52,456 nt of DNA from Moraxella caprae DSM 19149 (GCF_000426885.1 NZ_AUGF01000018.1:1-52456), one strand, 5' to 3'. Numbered from the stretch's first letter, positions 8,004 to 17,745 are shown. Numbers and translations: made by a program. The notes: a model not told the origin generated them from the sequence alone.

Positions 8004-9083
8004 ATGACCACCATGAAAGCAATGACCTACTATGGCGAAAACGACATTCGTTTTGAAGACCGTCCAAAGCCTACCATCATTGACCCAACCGACGCCATCA
8101 TCAAAATGACCAAAACCACCATCTGTGGTACTGACCTTGGCATTTGGAAAGGCAAAAACCCAGAGATTGAAGCGGTCGCCCGTGAAAAAACAGGCGAGTG
8201 GAACGGGCGAATCCTAGGACACGAAGGCATTGGTATCGTTGAAGAAGTCGGTTCTGCCGTCAAAAACTTCAAAAAAGGCGACCGTGTCATTGTATCGTGC
8301 ATTAGCCGTTGCGGTTCGTGCGAAAACTGCCAAAAACAGCTGTACTCTCATTGCCAACAAAATGGCGGTTGGATTATGGGTTATATGATTGACGGCACGC
8401 AAGCTGAATATGTGCGTACCCCATTTGCCGACAACTCGCTATACATTTTGCCCGACAACCTAAACACCGATGTGGCGGTGTTTTTGTCGGACGCTCTGCC
8501 CACAGGTCACGAAATCGGCGTACAATACGGCGATGTCAAACCTGGGGACACCGTTGCCATCGTGGGGGCGGGTCCTGTGGGTATGGGCTGTCTTTTGACA
8601 GGTCAGCTGTACTCGCCATCTACCATCATCGTCATTGATATGGACGAAAACCGCCTAGCCATGGCAAAAGAAATGGGTGCGACCCACACCGTAAACCCTG
8701 ACAAAGAAGACGCAGTTGCCAAAGTGTTAGAAATTACTGGTGGTCGTGGCGTGGACTGTGCGATGGAAGCCGTTGGTTATCCAGCAACTTGGGACATTTG
8801 CCAAAAAATCGTCAAAGAAGGCGGTAACATCGCCAACGTGGGCGTACACGGTCAGCCTGTGAACTTTGAGCTGAACAAACTGTGGATTAAAAACCTAAAA
8901 ATCACCACAGGGCTAGTCAACGCCAACACCACAGGTATGTTGATTAAGGCGTGCGAATGCAACAAATTGCCGATGGAAAAACTGGCAACGCACCACTTTA
9001 AGTTTAGCGACATCGAAAAAGCCTACGATGTTTTCAAACACGCCAGTGAGACTAAGGCAATGAAAGTGATTATTGAATATTGA
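8004..9083 (+). CDS. Zinc-dependent alcohol dehydrogenase (MDR family)
   Basis: A 359-residue medium-chain dehydrogenase oxidising an alcohol with NAD(P)+. The catalytic zinc ligands are Cys41 (TTICGTDLGIW) and the His/Glu of GHEGIG near residue 71. The structural zinc lobe is CGSCENCQKQLYSHC near 98-112. The Rossmann motif VAIVGAGPVGMG near 188-199, followed by VIDMDENRL, suggests NAD+ because an Asp ends the second strand. It resembles the threonine-dehydrogenase/FDH-like ADH branch; the substrate cannot be told from sequence. Monocistronic: its own promoter lies upstream and a perfect 42-bp palindromic terminator downstream. Confidence 0.9.
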   Translation: MTTMKAMTYYGENDIRFEDRPKPTIIDPTDAIIKMTKTTICGTDLGIWKGKNPEIEAVAREKTGEWNGRILGHEGIGIVEEVGSAVKNFKKGDRVIVSCISRCGSCENCQKQLYSHCQQNGGWIMGYMIDGTQAEYVRTPFADNSLYILPDNLNTDVAVFLSDALPTGHEIGVQYGDVKPGDTVAIVGAGPVGMGCLLTGQLYSPSTIIVIDMDENRLAMAKEMGATHTVNPDKEDAVAKVLEITGGRGVDCAMEAVGYPATWDICQKIVKEGGNIANVGVHGQPVNFELNKLWIKNLKITTGLVNANTTGMLIKACECNKLPMEKLATHHFKFSDIEKAYDVFKHASETKAMKVIIEY

Positions 9084-9094
9084 TTGGTATCTTG

Positions 9095-9136
9095 CATCAA
9101 AAAACCACAAGCTTTAAAGCTTGTGGTTTTTTGATG
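9095..9136. terminator. Perfect palindromic terminator after adh
   Basis: A 42-base perfect palindrome centred between 9115 and 9116: arms run CATCAAAAAACCACAAGC and its complement. Works in both directions. Confidence 0.93.
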
Positions 9137-9413
9137 GATGGGTTAAGACTTTGTTGATGTTAGCCTGCAAGTTGGGCTTTTGTGCCAAACCCAACGGTTG
9201 AGATTTTTACATCCAAAATAGCATAAAACGAGTGCCAGCAACCAGCTTACTGACCCTTTTGACTGATTTGTACTTGGCGAATAAATACAACCGCTTAGGC
9301 GATAACACCCCAGACTTTGCAGATATTCATCGTCATTTATGACAAGCCCACGCTGTTTGAGTAAATGTTATTTAAGTAAAGCGTGTCGATCCATATTTTG
9401 GGTTTTGCTGACA
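9137..9413. other. Intergenic region between adh and thrB
   Basis: No confident gene. One stretch of about 45 open codons on the plus strand (about 9209-9342) ends at a TGA and reads like protein (TSLLTLLTDLYLANKYNRLG), so it may be the tail of a decayed gene or transposase. No family was recognised. A small inverted repeat (GTTGGG...CCCAAC) lies near 9172-9196. Confidence 0.3.
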
Positions 9414-10412
9414 TTACACTCGTCTCCAATGAAAACTCGCCAACCGTTTCATCAAATCAGGATTTTTGACCATAATGTCATCGCCCGTCCGCCCTTGTTC
9501 GCGGTTATAATAAATCACATTTAGGCGTAGTAGCCAAAAAATCGTGGCAGAGTAGGCAAGCATGACAGGCAGGGCAGTTTTTTCGTTGTCCATCAAGGGG
9601 CGAACGCTTTCATAGCCGTCTATAAAGGCACTCATTTTGTCGGTGTTAAAATTCACGCTCTCGCCGTCTGTCGCATTGCCCCAAGTGGTACAAAAATCGT
9701 TAATGGTAATGGCAATGTCCATCAAATAATGCTCCACCGACACTTCGGTAAAGTCAAGAAGTCCCGTAAGTGTAGCCGTATCGCCTGCAAAATCCCACAA
9801 GGTATTGTCAGTAAACATATCCAAATGGCACAAACCCTTAGGCAAATCATCGGGCAGATTGGCGTAGGCTGTCCAGATGTCGTTCATCAGGCGAGCTTCA
9901 TCGGTCGGCATATAGGCGGTTTCACGCTCTTTGACCCTTGTCCAGTTGTACAGTGGCACGCCATAGTTTTCGGCAGGCTCTAAGGTTTGTAGGGTATTGT
10001 GCAAGGTGGCAAGTGCCTTGCCCATCTCAAAGCACATTGGCTCATCGGTGGTTTTTGGGTGTGAACCTGAGAGTTTTGGCACAACTAGGATTGCTTTGTT
10101 TTCGTATCGCATGACGCAGTCGGTGCCGATGTCATCGCCTTTGGCGGTGAGCTTGACAAGCGGTGGGGCGATTGGTAATTTGTCTTTTAGGGCGTGCATG
10201 ACGGTTGCCATTTTGATAATATCAGCAGGCACACGCTCCTCAAATAGCGTGAACACATAGCTAAACTCATCGCCCACGTCGCTGTCGGTTTGGATAAACC
10301 AGTTGGAATTTTTGATGCCTTGGGTAATCGGAATGGCTTTTTTAAATTTTACGCCAAACAAACCACAAAACGCAAAAAATTCATCATCAGATAGGTGGGT
10401 ATAGACGGACAT
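9414..10412 (-). CDS. thrB: Homoserine kinase, type II (APH fold)
   Basis: Phosphorylates homoserine in threonine synthesis. This 332-residue form belongs to the aminoglycoside-phosphotransferase fold used by Pseudomonadales, not the GHMP kinase of enterics. Visible family features are the N-terminal MSVYTHLSDDEFFAFCGLFG, the nucleotide-binding GIKNSNWFI near residues 31-39, the catalytic loop GLCHLDMFTDNTLWD near 198-212 (HxDxxxxN), and the metal-binding LLDFTE near 223-228. No other threonine genes are adjacent. Its upstream region contains a degenerate MITE-A copy. Confidence 0.93.
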   Translation of the reverse strand: MSVYTHLSDDEFFAFCGLFGVKFKKAIPITQGIKNSNWFIQTDSDVGDEFSYVFTLFEERVPADIIKMATVMHALKDKLPIAPPLVKLTAKGDDIGTDCVMRYENKAILVVPKLSGSHPKTTDEPMCFEMGKALATLHNTLQTLEPAENYGVPLYNWTRVKERETAYMPTDEARLMNDIWTAYANLPDDLPKGLCHLDMFTDNTLWDFAGDTATLTGLLDFTEVSVEHYLMDIAITINDFCTTWGNATDGESVNFNTDKMSAFIDGYESVRPLMDNEKTALPVMLAYSATIFWLLRLNVIYYNREQGRTGDDIMVKNPDLMKRLASFHWRRV

Positions 10413-10496
10413 GGGTTGGCCTTTTTTGTTGAATAAAAAGCTTTATTTTAAAACTTTTTGCAAAAATTTACGACTACTTTTTGACTTTTTAAGCAT

Positions 10497-10620
10497 TGGA
10501 CTTATTGTAAACTTAAAATTAAAGAAAACCGTTCATGGTGAGCTGTGCCTGCCTATAATGGTTTTCCGACCCGCAAGCATGGCTCGGGACGAAAACAAAG
10601 CCTAGTATCGCAAGAAGTTA
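10497..10620 (+). repeat. MITE-A copy 3, degenerate
   Basis: Decayed relative of the 126-bp element in the orientation of the copy at 20254. The end TTGGACTTATTGTAAAC aligns with TAGACTTCCTGCAAAAC. The core retains GAAAACCGTTC-TGGTGAGC and GGTTTTCCG, and the right end reads CCTAGTATCGCAAGAAGTTA against CCTAGTTTTGCAGGAAGTCT. It fills the gap between divergent thrB and trhP; the rest of that gap is AT-rich. Confidence 0.75.
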
Positions 10621-10698
10621 TTATTGATTTCATAAAAGCCAGTCTCAACTTCACCAAATTAATCTTACAAATTTAGTATGAATTTGATGGGCGAATTT

Positions 10699-10707
10699 TG
10701 ATATAAT
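10699..10707 (+). promoter_or_regulatory. Extended -10 promoter for trhP
   Basis: TGA directly followed by a perfect TATAAT (10702-10707), 38 bp before the trhP start. Confidence 0.6.
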
Positions 10708-10744
10708 AACAAGTTTAACAAATTTAGCCAAAACGAGCCAAGCC

Positions 10745-12160
10745 ATGACAATTAAACAGCCAAGCCAAAAACAAGCCGAACTTCTTTGCCCTGCTGGCAC
10801 TTTTAAAAATATGCAATACGCTTTTGCCTATGGAGCGGACGCTGTGTATGCAGGGCAAGCCCGTTATTCTTTGCGAGTGCGTAATAATGATTTTGATGAA
10901 GAAAATCTTGCCAAGGGCATTGCCTACGCCCATTCGCTTGGCAAACAATTTTATGTGGTGGTCAATATCCAAGCCCACAACGCCAAATTAAAAACCTTTA
11001 TTGAAGACATTCGCCCCGTCATTGAGATGAAACCTGACGCTCTCATCATGTCGGACGCTGGCATGATTATGATGGTCAGGGAGCATTTTCCGCACCAAGT
11101 CATTCATTTGTCGGTGCAAGCCAATGCGGTGAACTGGGCAACGGTAAAATTTTGGAAACAAATGGGCGTGTCTCGTGTCATTGTCAGCCGTGAATTATCC
11201 TTAAAAGAAATTGAGCAAATCATCGCCGAAGTGCCTGATATGGAAATTGAAGTCTTTGTCCATGGGGCGCTCTGTATGGCGTATTCGGGGCGGTGCTTGC
11301 TATCGGGTTATATTAACAAACGTGATGCTAACCAAGGCACTTGCACCAATGCTTGCCGTTGGTCGTACAACACTTATAAGGCGGTGGAAAACGAAACAGG
11401 CGATATCATCCCTGCCAGTCCAGAAGTGTTTGTCCCCAGTCAAGGCGAGATCAAAAACGTCAATCTAAATGGCGATGTCGTCATGGGTGATGATTATGTA
11501 GAAAAGCCGTCCGATGAAGTAGTGTTGTTAGAAGAGCAAGGTCGCAAAGGCGAGCTTATGGCGATGTACGAAGACGAGCACGGCACTTATATTATGAATT
11601 CCAAAGATTTGCGTGCAGTGGAGTTAGTGCCTGATTTGGTAAACATGGGCGTGCATTCATTAAAAATTGAAGGGCGTACCAAATCGCATTATTATGTGGC
11701 ACGCACCGCCCAAGTGTATCGCCGTGCCATTGATGATGCGGTCGCAGGAAAGCCATTTGACACAAGCTTGATTACCGCTTTGGACGGTCTTGCCAATCGT
11801 GGCTATACCGAAGGGTTTTTAAGACGGCACATTCATTCGGATTATCAAAATTATGAATACGGCTCATCAAAAACCGACCATCAGCAATTTGTGGCGGAAG
11901 TTTTGGACATTAATGATGACAAATTAACTTTGACCGTCAAAAATAAATTAAGCAAAGGCGATGAAATTGAAATTATGACCCCGCAAGGCAATTTGATTTA
12001 TACCCTTGATAAACTTTGGGACAAAAAAGGCAATGAAATAGAATCAGCACTCGGCTCTGGTTGGATTTGCCAAATTAACAATCCCTTTAAAGAAATGGAC
12101 AAAGAAGTGTTAAAATTTGCCCTTGTAATGAAAAAGGTAGATGAACCGATTTTTACTTAA
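10745..12160 (+). CDS. trhP: tRNA hydroxylation protein TrhP (YegQ), U32 family
   Basis: Peptidase-U32-family Fe-S protein that, with prephenate as source, promotes 5-hydroxylation of U34 in tRNAs. The 471-residue length is normal. The N-terminal ELLCPAGTFKNMQYAFAYGADAVYAG signature is present. Cysteines that hold the cluster occur in the region FVHGALCMAYSGRCLLSGY and GTCTNACRW (residues ~170-220). The YIMNSKDLRAVELVPDLVNMGV and LKIEGRTKSHYYVARTAQVYR segments are typical of YegQ. It is followed at 21 bp by a toxin-antitoxin pair that may share its transcript. Confidence 0.92.
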   Translation: MTIKQPSQKQAELLCPAGTFKNMQYAFAYGADAVYAGQARYSLRVRNNDFDEENLAKGIAYAHSLGKQFYVVVNIQAHNAKLKTFIEDIRPVIEMKPDALIMSDAGMIMMVREHFPHQVIHLSVQANAVNWATVKFWKQMGVSRVIVSRELSLKEIEQIIAEVPDMEIEVFVHGALCMAYSGRCLLSGYINKRDANQGTCTNACRWSYNTYKAVENETGDIIPASPEVFVPSQGEIKNVNLNGDVVMGDDYVEKPSDEVVLLEEQGRKGELMAMYEDEHGTYIMNSKDLRAVELVPDLVNMGVHSLKIEGRTKSHYYVARTAQVYRRAIDDAVAGKPFDTSLITALDGLANRGYTEGFLRRHIHSDYQNYEYGSSKTDHQQFVAEVLDINDDKLTLTVKNKLSKGDEIEIMTPQGNLIYTLDKLWDKKGNEIESALGSGWICQINNPFKEMDKEVLKFALVMKKVDEPIFT

Positions 12161-12181
12161 AAAAATCCATAAGGAGTTTAA

Positions 12182-12490
12182 ATGAATTTAAATCCTAATA
12201 TTAACATCAGTGCAGGGCGGTTATATACCGCTTTGCAGGACAATAGTGTTTTTATTAAAAAACAAAATAGCGATGATGTTGCCAAAGTTACGCTAGAATT
12301 GGATTATTCTACTTTTGTTCAGCTACAAGAATTATTGTCTGATTTATCGCCAAAAAAACCAACAAAACCAAAAACTTTATATGATGCGTGTATGGAATAT
12401 AAGGCGATTGGCGATATGGATTTTGACATTCCTGAATTTAAAGATTTGCCACCAGATTTTAGCGAATTGGAAACTTTATTTGATGATTGA
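12182..12490 (+). CDS. Putative antitoxin of a PIN-toxin pair, unrecognised type
   Basis: A 102-residue acidic protein with an AAGGAG ribosome-binding site. It lies directly upstream of a PIN-domain toxin gene, with nine bases between the stop and the toxin ATG. No AbrB, RHH or Phd signature is evident. Residues 1-60 could form a small alpha/beta domain (ISAGRLYTALQDNSVFIKK, then a LELDYSTFVQLQELLSDLS helix). After a KPTKPK linker comes an acidic tail (DFDIPEFKDLPPDFSELETLFDD), as expected of a toxin-wrapping antitoxin tail. Function is inferred from position and that tail only. Confidence 0.6.
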   Translation: MNLNPNINISAGRLYTALQDNSVFIKKQNSDDVAKVTLELDYSTFVQLQELLSDLSPKKPTKPKTLYDACMEYKAIGDMDFDIPEFKDLPPDFSELETLFDD

Positions 12491-12499
12491 GAAAGTACA

Positions 12500-12928
12500 A
12501 TGATTTTACTTGACACCAATGTGATTTCTGAAATCAGAAAAATAGAACAAAATAAAGCCAACGCTAATGTAGTCGCTTGGGCAAACACTTTGGATTTTTC
12601 AAAAGTGTATTTAAGTGCGATTGTGATTCGAGAATTAAAACTTGGGGTTTTACTAAAACGCCATAATCACGATTTTGTGCAAGCAGATGTTTTGGAAGAT
12701 TGGCTAAACAACTGGGTTTTGGTAAAATTTGCCAATAGAATTTTGCCAGTTGATGAACAAGTGGCTCAAATTTACGCCAGTTTAAATGTCCCAAATCCAA
12801 AAGCTTTAAATGACGCTTATATCGCTTCAACCGCCATCGCCCATAATTTAACCATTGCCACTCGCAATGTTAAAGATTTTGACGGTATGCCTGTTAAGTT
12901 AATCAATCCTTTTGAATTTCTAGCATAA
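12500..12928 (+). CDS. vapC: PIN-domain ribonuclease toxin, VapC/FitB-like
   Basis: A 142-residue type II toxin predicted to cut RNA with a Mg2+-dependent PIN active site. Acidic residues are in the expected places: Asp5 (LLDTNVISE), Glu45 (IRELKLG), Asp105 (LNDAYIASTAIAH) and Asp126 (ATRNVKDFDG). The ending KDFDGMPVKLINPFEF is the FitB-type pattern of the family. It is preceded by its presumed antitoxin gene. The FKBP gene follows after 16 bp. PIN identity is strong; RNA target unknown. Confidence 0.9.
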   Translation: MILLDTNVISEIRKIEQNKANANVVAWANTLDFSKVYLSAIVIRELKLGVLLKRHNHDFVQADVLEDWLNNWVLVKFANRILPVDEQVAQIYASLNVPNPKALNDAYIASTAIAHNLTIATRNVKDFDGMPVKLINPFEFLA

Positions 12929-12944
12929 CCACTTAGGAGACCTT

Positions 12945-13349
12945 ATGAACATCAAATACCCTGCTTTGATACTGTGTGCCATTCTAGCCCAAAGTCCTTT
13001 GACCGCTACCGCCTTTACTCACACACCTACCCACAGCACCACATCGGGACTCACCTATCGCATTATCCAAGATGGTCATGGCAAAAAACCCGCCTTGCAC
13101 GATGAGGTAGAAATTCTTTTTACTTCCTATAATGCCAAAGGCGAGGTATTGGAGGGTACGTTAAACGGTGTGCCTGTGATTTTGCCTGTCAGCGAAATGT
13201 TCACAGGATTAAAAGAAAGCCTGCTTTTAATGCCTGTGGGTGCAACTTATGAATTTGACATTCCCACTCATTTAGGCTACCAAGAAGAAGGCAAAAGCGG
13301 TAGGCAAGCCGCCAAATACCGCATTGAGCTTTTGCGTATCAATCCTTAA
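12945..13349 (+). CDS. Exported FKBP-type prolyl isomerase-like protein, active site degenerate
   Basis: A 134-residue protein with a signal peptide (ALILCAILAQSPLTATAFT, cleavage near residue 23) followed by a single FKBP_C domain: GLTYRIIQDGHGKKPALHDEVEILFTSY, VILPVSEMFTGLKESLLLMPVGATYEFDIP and YRIELLRI. The fold landmarks are present, but the usual catalytic aromatics are replaced: the FD of GTvFDSS is LE, the GW of the vIpGW motif is GL, and LAYG is LGYQ. Isomerase activity may therefore be weak, and chaperone-like binding in the periplasm is more likely. AGGAG ribosome-binding site. Confidence 0.82.
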   Translation: MNIKYPALILCAILAQSPLTATAFTHTPTHSTTSGLTYRIIQDGHGKKPALHDEVEILFTSYNAKGEVLEGTLNGVPVILPVSEMFTGLKESLLLMPVGATYEFDIPTHLGYQEEGKSGRQAAKYRIELLRINP

Positions 13350-13406
13350 TTTTAGTACATAAACATTATGTGCGATAATGCCTATTATTTTTTAAAAGGA
13401 GCAGCT

Positions 13407-13995
<589 letters not shown>

Positions 13996-14006
13996 CCTTT
14001 ACCGTT

Positions 14007-15509
14007 TTAGCTCTCCATGCCCTTTTTGGCGTCCTTAACCGCTTTTTTGCCCCGACCATACCAATGCCAGCCTTTTTTGGCAAGTCTGACCGCTTTGGTG
14101 ATGTTACTCTCGGTAAAGCTCGCCTCCCCCATTGGCACGACCACACTATTGCCATGCTCATCCACCACTGTTTTGGCATCAGCATTAAAGCCGTCTGTGT
14201 CGCTGTTGTGGTCGGCATTTTGGGCAGTCATCCGCACCACAGACTCTTTGGCTCGTAGCGGGGCGGTCTTAAACAGCTCTGCCAAACTCATGTTCAGCTC
14301 ATCTTTGGCAATGCCCTCAATCCGCTCCAAGTTACGATACAGTTCCACGCACCATGGGTCATATTCCGCTTTATTTAAGGCACTCATCTCATCTTTGATG
14401 GGCAAAGGATAAGGCATGATTTTATAAAACTGCCACAAGCTCACGGTGTTCAAGTCCGTGCGTAGGGTATATTCATCATTTTCGGTGCGAGTGATGAGTT
14501 CGTTGGTCGCCAACTCATCGATGTACAGATTCCATTTTGGCGTCTCTTTACGTCCCAGCACTCCCCGCAGTTCAGCTTCGCTTGCTGTCTCGCCCACTTG
14601 ATATTTTTTATAAATCAAATTAAGCATGTCAAGCAGGCTAAGCAGTGGATGACGTACCGCCACTTCTTTGCTGTCAAAGATGGTAAGCGTGTAGCTCATC
14701 TCCACCCCGAGCAATATCAAGTTCCACGACAGATACAGCCACATCAAAAACACAGGAATGGCAGCGAACGCCCCATAGATGGCCTCATAGCTGGTGAAGT
14801 TGGTCATGACCGTCCCAAAGACCGTCTTTAAGGTCTCAAAGAGTATCGCCACGACCACGCCTGCAATGGCGGCATTTTTTAGGGGAACTTTAACCTTGGG
14901 GATGAACCAGTACATGGCGATAAAGCCACCAACCGTGAACAAGAACGAGATGATTTTTGCCCATATCTCCCAATCAATGCCATAGCCTGCCACTTGCTGA
15001 TTTAAAAACGATAGCCCCGAGATGGTACTGGACGCACCAAATGCCACGCCCAAAATGATGGGGGCGACCGTAATCATCGTCCAATAACGGACAATGCTTG
15101 CCATGCCCCCTGTGCGTTCTGAGACTCGCCAAATTTGGTTAAACGCCGTCTCAATGGTGATGAGCGTCATGATGGTCGTCACAAAAACACCCGCCACCCC
15201 GACAATCCCTAGATTGCTGGATTTTTCGGCAAAGTTGTCCATGTGCTGAGAAATCGCCGCCCCCGATGACGGCATAAGATTGCTATAAATGGCTTGCTGT
15301 ACCTGCCCACGCACTTCCTCTAAGGCAGGCACACTTGAAAAAACCACGAGTATCACCGTCAGAATCGGCACAAGCGACAACAGCGTGGTATAAGTCAAGC
15401 TGGCAGCTTTTTGGGTGCAGTTATCATCCAAAAAGTGACGCACCAGCAGGCGAATATACATAAACCAAGAATGATGGGCAAAGGGCAGTTTGTTAAGAAG
15501 TTGAATCAT
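14007..15509 (-). CDS. yihY: YihY/UPF0761 inner-membrane protein
   Basis: A 500-residue multi-pass membrane protein formerly confused with RNase BN; function unknown. The N-terminal hallmark FLDDNCTQKAASLTYTTLLSLVPILTVILVVFS is present. About six transmembrane segments lie between residues 30 and 270 (for example LGIVGVAGVFVTTIMTLITIETAFNQIWRV and YGAFAAIPVFLMWLYLSWNLILLGVEMSY). The C-terminal ~230 residues are soluble, with a winged-helix-like part (GETASEAELRGVLG...), as in longer family members; the final ~60 are polar and basic. It converges on the ferredoxin gene. Confidence 0.9.
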   Translation of the reverse strand: MIQLLNKLPFAHHSWFMYIRLLVRHFLDDNCTQKAASLTYTTLLSLVPILTVILVVFSSVPALEEVRGQVQQAIYSNLMPSSGAAISQHMDNFAEKSSNLGIVGVAGVFVTTIMTLITIETAFNQIWRVSERTGGMASIVRYWTMITVAPIILGVAFGASSTISGLSFLNQQVAGYGIDWEIWAKIISFLFTVGGFIAMYWFIPKVKVPLKNAAIAGVVVAILFETLKTVFGTVMTNFTSYEAIYGAFAAIPVFLMWLYLSWNLILLGVEMSYTLTIFDSKEVAVRHPLLSLLDMLNLIYKKYQVGETASEAELRGVLGRKETPKWNLYIDELATNELITRTENDEYTLRTDLNTVSLWQFYKIMPYPLPIKDEMSALNKAEYDPWCVELYRNLERIEGIAKDELNMSLAELFKTAPLRAKESVVRMTAQNADHNSDTDGFNADAKTVVDEHGNSVVVPMGEASFTESNITKAVRLAKKGWHWYGRGKKAVKDAKKGMES

Positions 15510-15677
15510 GAGCTTTGGGGTGGTTTTTCGGTATAAATCAATATTAAAATTTAACGTAGTTTAACAAATATTACCACAAAATTGCTTTATGTTTGTGTAA
15601 TTTTTTTAAAAAAACATCAATGATAACTTTGGCTAAATTTTGGGTATAATAGGATAATTTATCACGCCATCATTATC

Positions 15678-16147
15678 ATGACAAAGCCCACATCAGACAA
15701 AGCACCCAAGCCCATTACTCCCATACAGTCCACCCTTCGCCGAGCGTGGGTGGTGTGGCTGTTGTATTGCCTTATCATTTATCCTGTGCTTGCCAGCCTA
15801 GCGTTTGGCAGTACAGGTCGGCCAATCTGGGCATGAATGGGGGCGTGGGGACTGGCATGGTGTTTGGCGTAATATGGCAATTTGCCAAACTCATCCCCGC
15901 CCTACTGCTCACCCCCGCCATCAAGCGGGCGGACGCCCCTTATGGGCTGATTGTGGCAAGTTTGGTCATGCTTATTTATTTGGGCTTTGTAGGTGTGTAT
16001 TGGTTTATTCATGTCTTTGAGCATTCGCCCATGTATATCAGTGTGGGGTTTGGCTTTGAGACGTTATTACTGCTTATCATCAATGTTTTATTGTTTATCC
16101 TGTTAAGACGCCTACCGCCCATGCACAAAAATAAAATAAGAAAATAG
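15678..16147 (+). pseudogene. DUF2069-like membrane protein, split by a frameshift
   Basis: Two reading frames appear to make one protein. ATG 15678 opens a 52-codon frame holding a first transmembrane segment (RAWVVWLLYCLIIYPVLASLAFG) and ends at TGA 15834-15836. The rest continues in another frame, with segments FGVIWQFAKLIPALLLTP, GLIVASLVMLIYLGFVGVYWFI and FETLLLLIINVLLFILLRR, up to 16147. Together they give the four-helix DUF2069 layout. The joint behaves like one missing base before 15834. ATG 15833 overlaps the first stop as ATGA, so the second part could also be re-initiated as a 104-residue protein. A TATAAT at 15645-15650 is the likely promoter. Real frameshift, coupled genes and sequencing error all remain possible. 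Confidence 0.6.
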
Positions 16148-16179
16148 TTAAAAATAGTTGAAAATAATCAGGCAAAATC

Positions 16180-17745
16180 ATGATAACTTATAAAAAATAC
16201 CTACCCCTACTCATCGGCTTATCACTTATCCCAACCGCCTTTGCCCATGACACACTGCCCGAGAGCATCACTCGCACATCGCTCATCTATGACAGGCACG
16301 CCGAGCAGTTGGGGTATCATGGCACCAGCATGGGGCAGTTTGGCACTTCAAGGCATGACAGACCACGCTCACAGCCCCTAGCTCCGAACATCGTTACTGG
16401 CACTCGCTTTAACGAGCAGTACATCAATCGCCAAATCGCCCTGTGGTCATTACGCCAAATCAATAGCTCCATGCCACTCATTGACGACCCATGGACAAAT
16501 CAAGTCATCAATGACATGGCTGCCCAAATGAACGCCATAGTTCGCACCCAGTCGCTCATCGCCACGCCCATCATCAATGACAGCAGTATCAACGCCTTTG
16601 CCGTACCGGGGGGCGTCATCGGCATGAACACAGGCACGATACTATCGGCAGGCGAGCTTGATGAAGTGGCAAGCGTCATCGCTCACGAAATCGCCCATTT
16701 ATCCCAACGCCACTACGAACACAGCCAAGACAACAGCAAAAAACTCATCGCCCTACAAATCGGCGGACTGCTGGCAGCCCTAGTGGCAAGCTCGGTCAGT
16801 GGCGACGTGGCGGCAGCTGCCATGATAGGTTCACAGACCGCCACCGCAGAGACGGCAGCCAGTCACAGCCGTGAGCATGAGCGAGAAGCGGACAGAATGG
16901 GTCAGCAGATTTTGGTGCAGGCAGGCTATGACGCTGCCGCCATGCCCCGCTTTTTTGAACGCCTATATAAACAGCTCTCTCTAACCACCTCCAAAAACGC
17001 CTTTGTGCCGAGCTTTATCCAGTCGCACCCCTTTACCGCCGAGCGTCTGAGCGAATCGATGAGTCGTGCCAAAGACTATCCTGTGCCAAGCATGGTCGCC
17101 CGTGAACAGCAAGCCCGTCTCTTTGACAAGCTGACATGGCGACTTCGCTATCTGACCAAACAGTCAGGTCTGGATGAGCTGACCATTCACGCCAAACGCA
17201 GTGACGGGGCAAGGCTTGCTCTTATCATGTATCTGGCGGACAACGCACGCACTGATGAAGCCCTACGCCTATTTACCAACGCTTCTTTTGACCCATCCGA
17301 CCCACTTGTCTGCCTAACCCACGCCCATGTACTCACCAAGATGAACGACCACGCCCAAGCCGTGTCGGTGCTGTCATCTTGCCAAGCGATATACCCCGAA
17401 CGCCGAGATTTGCGTTTGCATTTGGCGGACGCATATGTCAGTACAGGCGAGACTGCCAAAGCATTGGCACTGCTAAACCCCTTGACCGAGCGTACACCCC
17501 ACGATAGGCAGGCGTGGCAAAGGGTACAGCACGCCTACGAAAAATCACGCATGGACAAAAACATCGCCACCATACACGCCCTACACGCCAGCTCTCAGGT
17601 AGAGCTGTTGGGTGGCAAATATGACGGAGCATTACAATCCAACGCCCAAGCCACCAAAGTCGCCAAAGCCCACCACCCAAACCTACTACCCATGTTGGAG
17701 CAAAGCAAGGTGATGGTGGTGCAGGCTAAGGACTATAAGCCGTGA
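16180..17745 (+). CDS. bepA: Periplasmic M48 metalloprotease with TPRs, BepA-like
   Basis: A 521-residue periplasmic zinc protease and chaperone that monitors outer-membrane protein assembly (LptD, BAM). It has a signal peptide (LLIGLSLIPTAFA, cut near residue 22). The zinc motif HEIAH is at 169-173 and the third ligand region SREHEREADRMG lies near residue 230. The SSINAFAVPGGVIGMNTG stretch before the motif is typical. The C-terminal ~200 residues contain TPR-like helical repeats (LVCLTHAHVLTKMNDHAQAVSVL, LRLHLADAYVSTGETAKALALL). Whether it is BepA or a paralogue such as LoiP is decided by the TPR domain. Confidence 0.9.
   Translation: MITYKKYLPLLIGLSLIPTAFAHDTLPESITRTSLIYDRHAEQLGYHGTSMGQFGTSRHDRPRSQPLAPNIVTGTRFNEQYINRQIALWSLRQINSSMPLIDDPWTNQVINDMAAQMNAIVRTQSLIATPIINDSSINAFAVPGGVIGMNTGTILSAGELDEVASVIAHEIAHLSQRHYEHSQDNSKKLIALQIGGLLAALVASSVSGDVAAAAMIGSQTATAETAASHSREHEREADRMGQQILVQAGYDAAAMPRFFERLYKQLSLTTSKNAFVPSFIQSHPFTAERLSESMSRAKDYPVPSMVAREQQARLFDKLTWRLRYLTKQSGLDELTIHAKRSDGARLALIMYLADNARTDEALRLFTNASFDPSDPLVCLTHAHVLTKMNDHAQAVSVLSSCQAIYPERRDLRLHLADAYVSTGETAKALALLNPLTERTPHDRQAWQRVQHAYEKSRMDKNIATIHALHASSQVELLGGKYDGALQSNAQATKVAKAHHPNLLPMLEQSKVMVVQAKDYKP

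Noticed and set aside
9209-9342. Transposase tail between adh and thrB
   Set aside because: An open stretch of about 45 codons reads like protein but no family or insertion-sequence ends could be recognised.
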